Source: a bacterium
Lineage (GTDB): Bacteria; JALSQH01
Direction of reading: 5' to 3'
DNA: 9,651 nt
Assembly: GCA_026985515.1 (NCBI GenBank)
Contig: JALSQH010000178.1
Coordinates: forward strand, 1 to 9,651
Part shown: positions 7,902 to 9,651 of the stretch, in pieces
How positions within the stretch are numbered: the stretch's first letter is position 1
How the letters are laid out: each line of letters begins with the position of its first letter
Notes under the pieces: model-generated
Seen by the model: the letters and a program-made list of their open reading frames with translations, nothing else
What the model was told of the DNA's origin: nothing
The model's database searches: none
Position numbers and translations under genes: made by a program

Positions 7902-9170
7902 CTACCTGATGAGTCCTGTAAAAAAATCTATTTCATAAGACGCCGAGGCACTTTTCTCATTTCTATCATAAAGAGTGACACTTCCAGTCCCTTTAGAAAG
8001 GAGAAAATACTTCAGATCCCCTTCCTCATCAGGAGAAACCTTTTTCTTATCAAATTTATCCCACCAGTATGAAAAATGCCATAATCCGCCGAGAATGGAT
8101 GAAGCGGTAAAATCGAATGTTCCCTCCTTTGATTGTAACCTGCCCGAAAAAGTTACTGAATCTGGATGGGAAACCCATGCAACTTTCCCTTTAAAATCGT
8201 TGTATGTAATCTGAACAATACCATCTAATGAAGTGATTTTAATTTTGTCAACATGACCATCATTGTAAATAATCTCCTGTTCAAAATTCACTCCATTCTT
8301 TTCTTCAACGATAACTTCCCTTCTAACAACAGGAGAAGCTTTTTGCTGTGTATTGTAAATGGATTTAAGGGGAGTTTCACCTGTAGTTGTGGATGAAAAG
8401 GTTAAAGAGTTTCCATCAGCAAGGTCTTTAAAACTGAACCACTCCCCTACAGTAATCGAGAGGGAGAAAAAGGAGGGAGATTCCATATGTATCCTTTCTG
8501 AGGAACTTTTTTTCTCAATAACCCTCCCATCATCAAGTTCAACTCTCCCTGTGAAATATGTAACATTACCGGCAAACCAGCCGCAACGTACTGAGAAAGT
8601 TATTGAATCAAAATAATAGCACTTCTGTTCACTTTCTACAGGGGAGAGAGGAGGAAAAGTTGTTTTTATACATATTGACCCACTTCTGCCTCCCCTGAAT
8701 TCAACCACTCTCCTTGAACCATCCCTCATCCTCTGAGAATCATTTCCAGCGTAAACCACTCCAGAAGTCAATCCTCCGGAATAAATATCCTTCAAATCAA
8801 CAACCAGCTCTCTCTCCTTTATTCTGGAATTTCCAGGATAAAAAATCTTTACAAAACCTCTGCAGGATTCCCGGGTAATACAATCACTGAAATCGTAATT
8901 AATTTCCTCTCCTCCAGTTCCTGTAACATTTCCTGTGTATGAAGTCAACTCTGCCGGAAATATCCCCGCAAGGGGAAAATCTGCTTCCGGGTCCTCCTCC
9001 AGTTTCTCCCCATTTAGCATCGCACTGCTCCAGTAAAAGAGTTGTAGAGTTTCATCAAGTCTCACTGCAAATTCAAGCTTTTCAACTGGAGTCTCCTCAC
9101 TTTTGAAACCAAGATTGCAGGCTGTGAATATCATCAGGAAAAGGAGGAGCAAAAATTTACAGTTTCCCAT
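7902..9170 (-). CDS. Large lipoprotein of unknown function
   Basis: Read leftward from ATG 9168-9170 the protein is 422 aa. MGNCKFLLLLFLMIFTAC is a lipoprotein signal sequence with Cys18 as the lipidated residue, though the -3 residue is Phe rather than the preferred Leu. The mature part looks mostly beta-stranded, rich in Ser, Thr, Gly and aromatics, with Cys pairs at DCITRESC and at QKC...RCGW that could form disulfides in the periplasm. Related phrases recur (YTGNVTGTG, FAGNVTYFTG, VTFSGRLQ), hinting at repeated strand units. No known family was recognised. A TTG at 9188 is a possible longer start, but ATG 9170 with AAAAGGAAG (9172-9180, minus strand) gives the better signal peptide. It overlaps the pilZ-like gene upstream by 14 nt, so the two are co-expressed. 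Its stop codon directly abuts that of der. Confidence 0.82.
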   Translation of the reverse strand: MGNCKFLLLLFLMIFTACNLGFKSEETPVEKLEFAVRLDETLQLFYWSSAMLNGEKLEEDPEADFPLAGIFPAELTSYTGNVTGTGGEEINYDFSDCITRESCRGFVKIFYPGNSRIKERELVVDLKDIYSGGLTSGVVYAGNDSQRMRDGSRRVVEFRGGRSGSICIKTTFPPLSPVESEQKCYYFDSITFSVRCGWFAGNVTYFTGRVELDDGRVIEKKSSSERIHMESPSFFSLSITVGEWFSFKDLADGNSLTFSSTTTGETPLKSIYNTQQKASPVVRREVIVEEKNGVNFEQEIIYNDGHVDKIKITSLDGIVQITYNDFKGKVAWVSHPDSVTFSGRLQSKEGTFDFTASSILGGLWHFSYWWDKFDKKKVSPDEEGDLKYFLLSKGTGSVTLYDRNEKSASASYEIDFFTGLIR

Positions 9171-9483
9171 GCTTCCTTTTCCACTCAAGTATCATGGAGA
9201 GATTTTTTTTGCTTCTGTCATCAAGTTCCAGAAATTTTATGTACCATCCGAAGGGAGGTTTTCTGGCAACCTCTTCAACCTTTCCGGTCCCCTTAAGAAT
9301 ATGTCTCCCACTGGGAAGAAGGAAATTAAAATGAATTACAGTTCCCTCTTCTATTTCCCTTCCTGTGGGTATAAAAAGGCCGTCCTCCTTTACATAATCT
9401 GCCATTTCCAGCATAAACTGCTTACTTGACTCAAACTCCTTTCTTATTTGCTGCCCAAGACCGATTTTTCCTATCTTCCCCAT
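9157..9483 (-). CDS. PilZ domain protein, Myxococcus TIGR02266-like
   Basis: This 108-aa cytoplasmic protein is essentially one domain. The segment from about 30 to 100 (EDGLFIPTGREIEEGTVI, then FNFLLPSGRHILKGTGKV, then PPFGWYIKFLELDDRSKKNL) follows the pattern of the PilZ-like domain common in Myxococcus and related bacteria: a GLFI segment, a hydrophobic strand, a G-x-V strand, and W/G-hydrophobic-x-F-L-x-L-x3-x-K. Canonical PilZ binds cyclic di-GMP with an RxxxR motif. Here the N-terminal basic stretch (IRKEFESSKQ) does not give a clean RxxxR, so nucleotide binding is doubtful and it may be a protein-interaction or adaptor version. The ATG has only a weak GGGA about 11 nt upstream. It overlaps the lipoprotein gene and shares the promoter at 9504-9531, so both may serve a surface or motility process. 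Confidence 0.82.
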   Translation of the reverse strand: MGKIGKIGLGQQIRKEFESSKQFMLEMADYVKEDGLFIPTGREIEEGTVIHFNFLLPSGRHILKGTGKVEEVARKPPFGWYIKFLELDDRSKKNLSMILEWKRKHGKL

Positions 9484-9503
9484 TTTTTATAAAATCCCGT
9501 TTT

Positions 9504-9531
9504 AGTATAGTATAGCACATAACCTGGACAA
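9504..9531 (-). promoter_or_regulatory. Promoter of the pilZ-like/lipoprotein pair, with overlapping tandem -10 boxes
   Basis: On the minus strand TTGTCC (9526-9531) and TATACT (9504-9509) are 16 bp apart. A second TATACT overlaps at 9509-9514 and is preceded by TGC, giving the extended -10 TGCTATACT, which needs no -35. The leader would be only about 10-20 nt. Confidence 0.6.
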
Positions 9532-9603
9532 AGTGAAACAATGCGCTTTAGCTCAAAAATAATCTTACCGAAAAAGGTGGTGTTTACTCAGAAAAATTCC
9601 CAT

Positions 9604-9641
9604 AATAAAATTCGTGGCCGCACCAAGAAAGGCACGGCCAC
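9604..9641 (-). terminator. Probable terminator of a leftward gene beyond the right edge
   Basis: GTGGCCG (9614-9620) and CGGCCAC (9635-9641) form a perfect 7-bp GC-rich stem. In the leftward transcript the stem can extend inward by two G-U and two G-C pairs to 11 bp with loop UUUCUU. The plus-strand RNA has mismatches at the two wobble positions. The leftward transcript then runs into GAATTTTATT (9604-9613). A TGA at 9643-9645 could be the stop of that gene. The U-tract is broken, so confidence is moderate. Confidence 0.5.
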
Positions 9642-9651
9642 ATCAAAACAT

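Noticed and set aside
7868-7916. AGGATTC/GAGTCCT pairing across the der stop as a bidirectional terminator
   Set aside because: The loop is about 30 nt, one pair is a wobble, and no T-tract follows on either strand.
9103-9429. 108-codon plus-strand frame across the pilZ-like gene
   Set aside because: Shadow of the minus-strand PilZ and lipoprotein genes; no recognisable features.
9541-9651. Rightward frame from ATG 9541 to the window edge (37 codons, basic)
   Set aside because: No Shine-Dalgarno, no recognised family, and it covers the terminator-like hairpin. Too short and incomplete to call.

Overview
The window looks like chromosome of a Gram-negative, probably thermophilic bacterium. 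The DNA is AT-rich, arginine is mostly AGA/AGG, and the proteins are rich in Lys, Glu and Ile. Three lipobox signal peptides and one beta-barrel-like protein imply an outer membrane. The Allochromatium-type ferredoxin and the Myxococcus-like PilZ protein would suit a deep-branching or Desulfobacterota-like lineage, but I cannot fix the phylum. No mobile element, CRISPR array, tRNA or rRNA gene was seen.

Left part (1-1327). A truncated leftward gene encodes a lipoprotein with a fibronectin-III-like domain. A 129-bp divergent spacer separates it from a rightward class II aldolase, whose only usable ATG has no Shine-Dalgarno and lies just after an extended -10 candidate. Next comes a 2[4Fe-4S] ferredoxin with a perfect TATAAT, an 8-bp hairpin touching its strong Shine-Dalgarno, and an intrinsic terminator just after its stop.

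Central block (1242-7901). This is an unbroken chain of rightward overlapping genes: lipoprotein, DUF481-like outer-membrane protein, mnmA, mtaB, rnc, era, a 52-codon basic small ORF, and der. mnmA and mtaB modify tRNA at positions 34 and 37. rnc, era and der act in rRNA processing and ribosome assembly. There is no non-coding gap for a promoter inside the block. The ferredoxin terminator lies inside the signal-peptide codons of the first gene, so expression of these housekeeping genes may depend on readthrough or on a promoter hidden in coding sequence.

Right part (7902-9651). A leftward pair, a PilZ protein followed by a large lipoprotein of unknown function, converges on der with no base between the stop codons. 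The pair has a good promoter at 9504-9531. A hairpin at 9604-9641 probably terminates another leftward gene lying off the right edge.

The best candidates for something new are the terminator/attenuator inside the lipoprotein signal-peptide codons, the small basic ORF between era and der, and an RNase III with Cys in place of a conserved metal-binding Asp. I found no clearly new multi-gene system.
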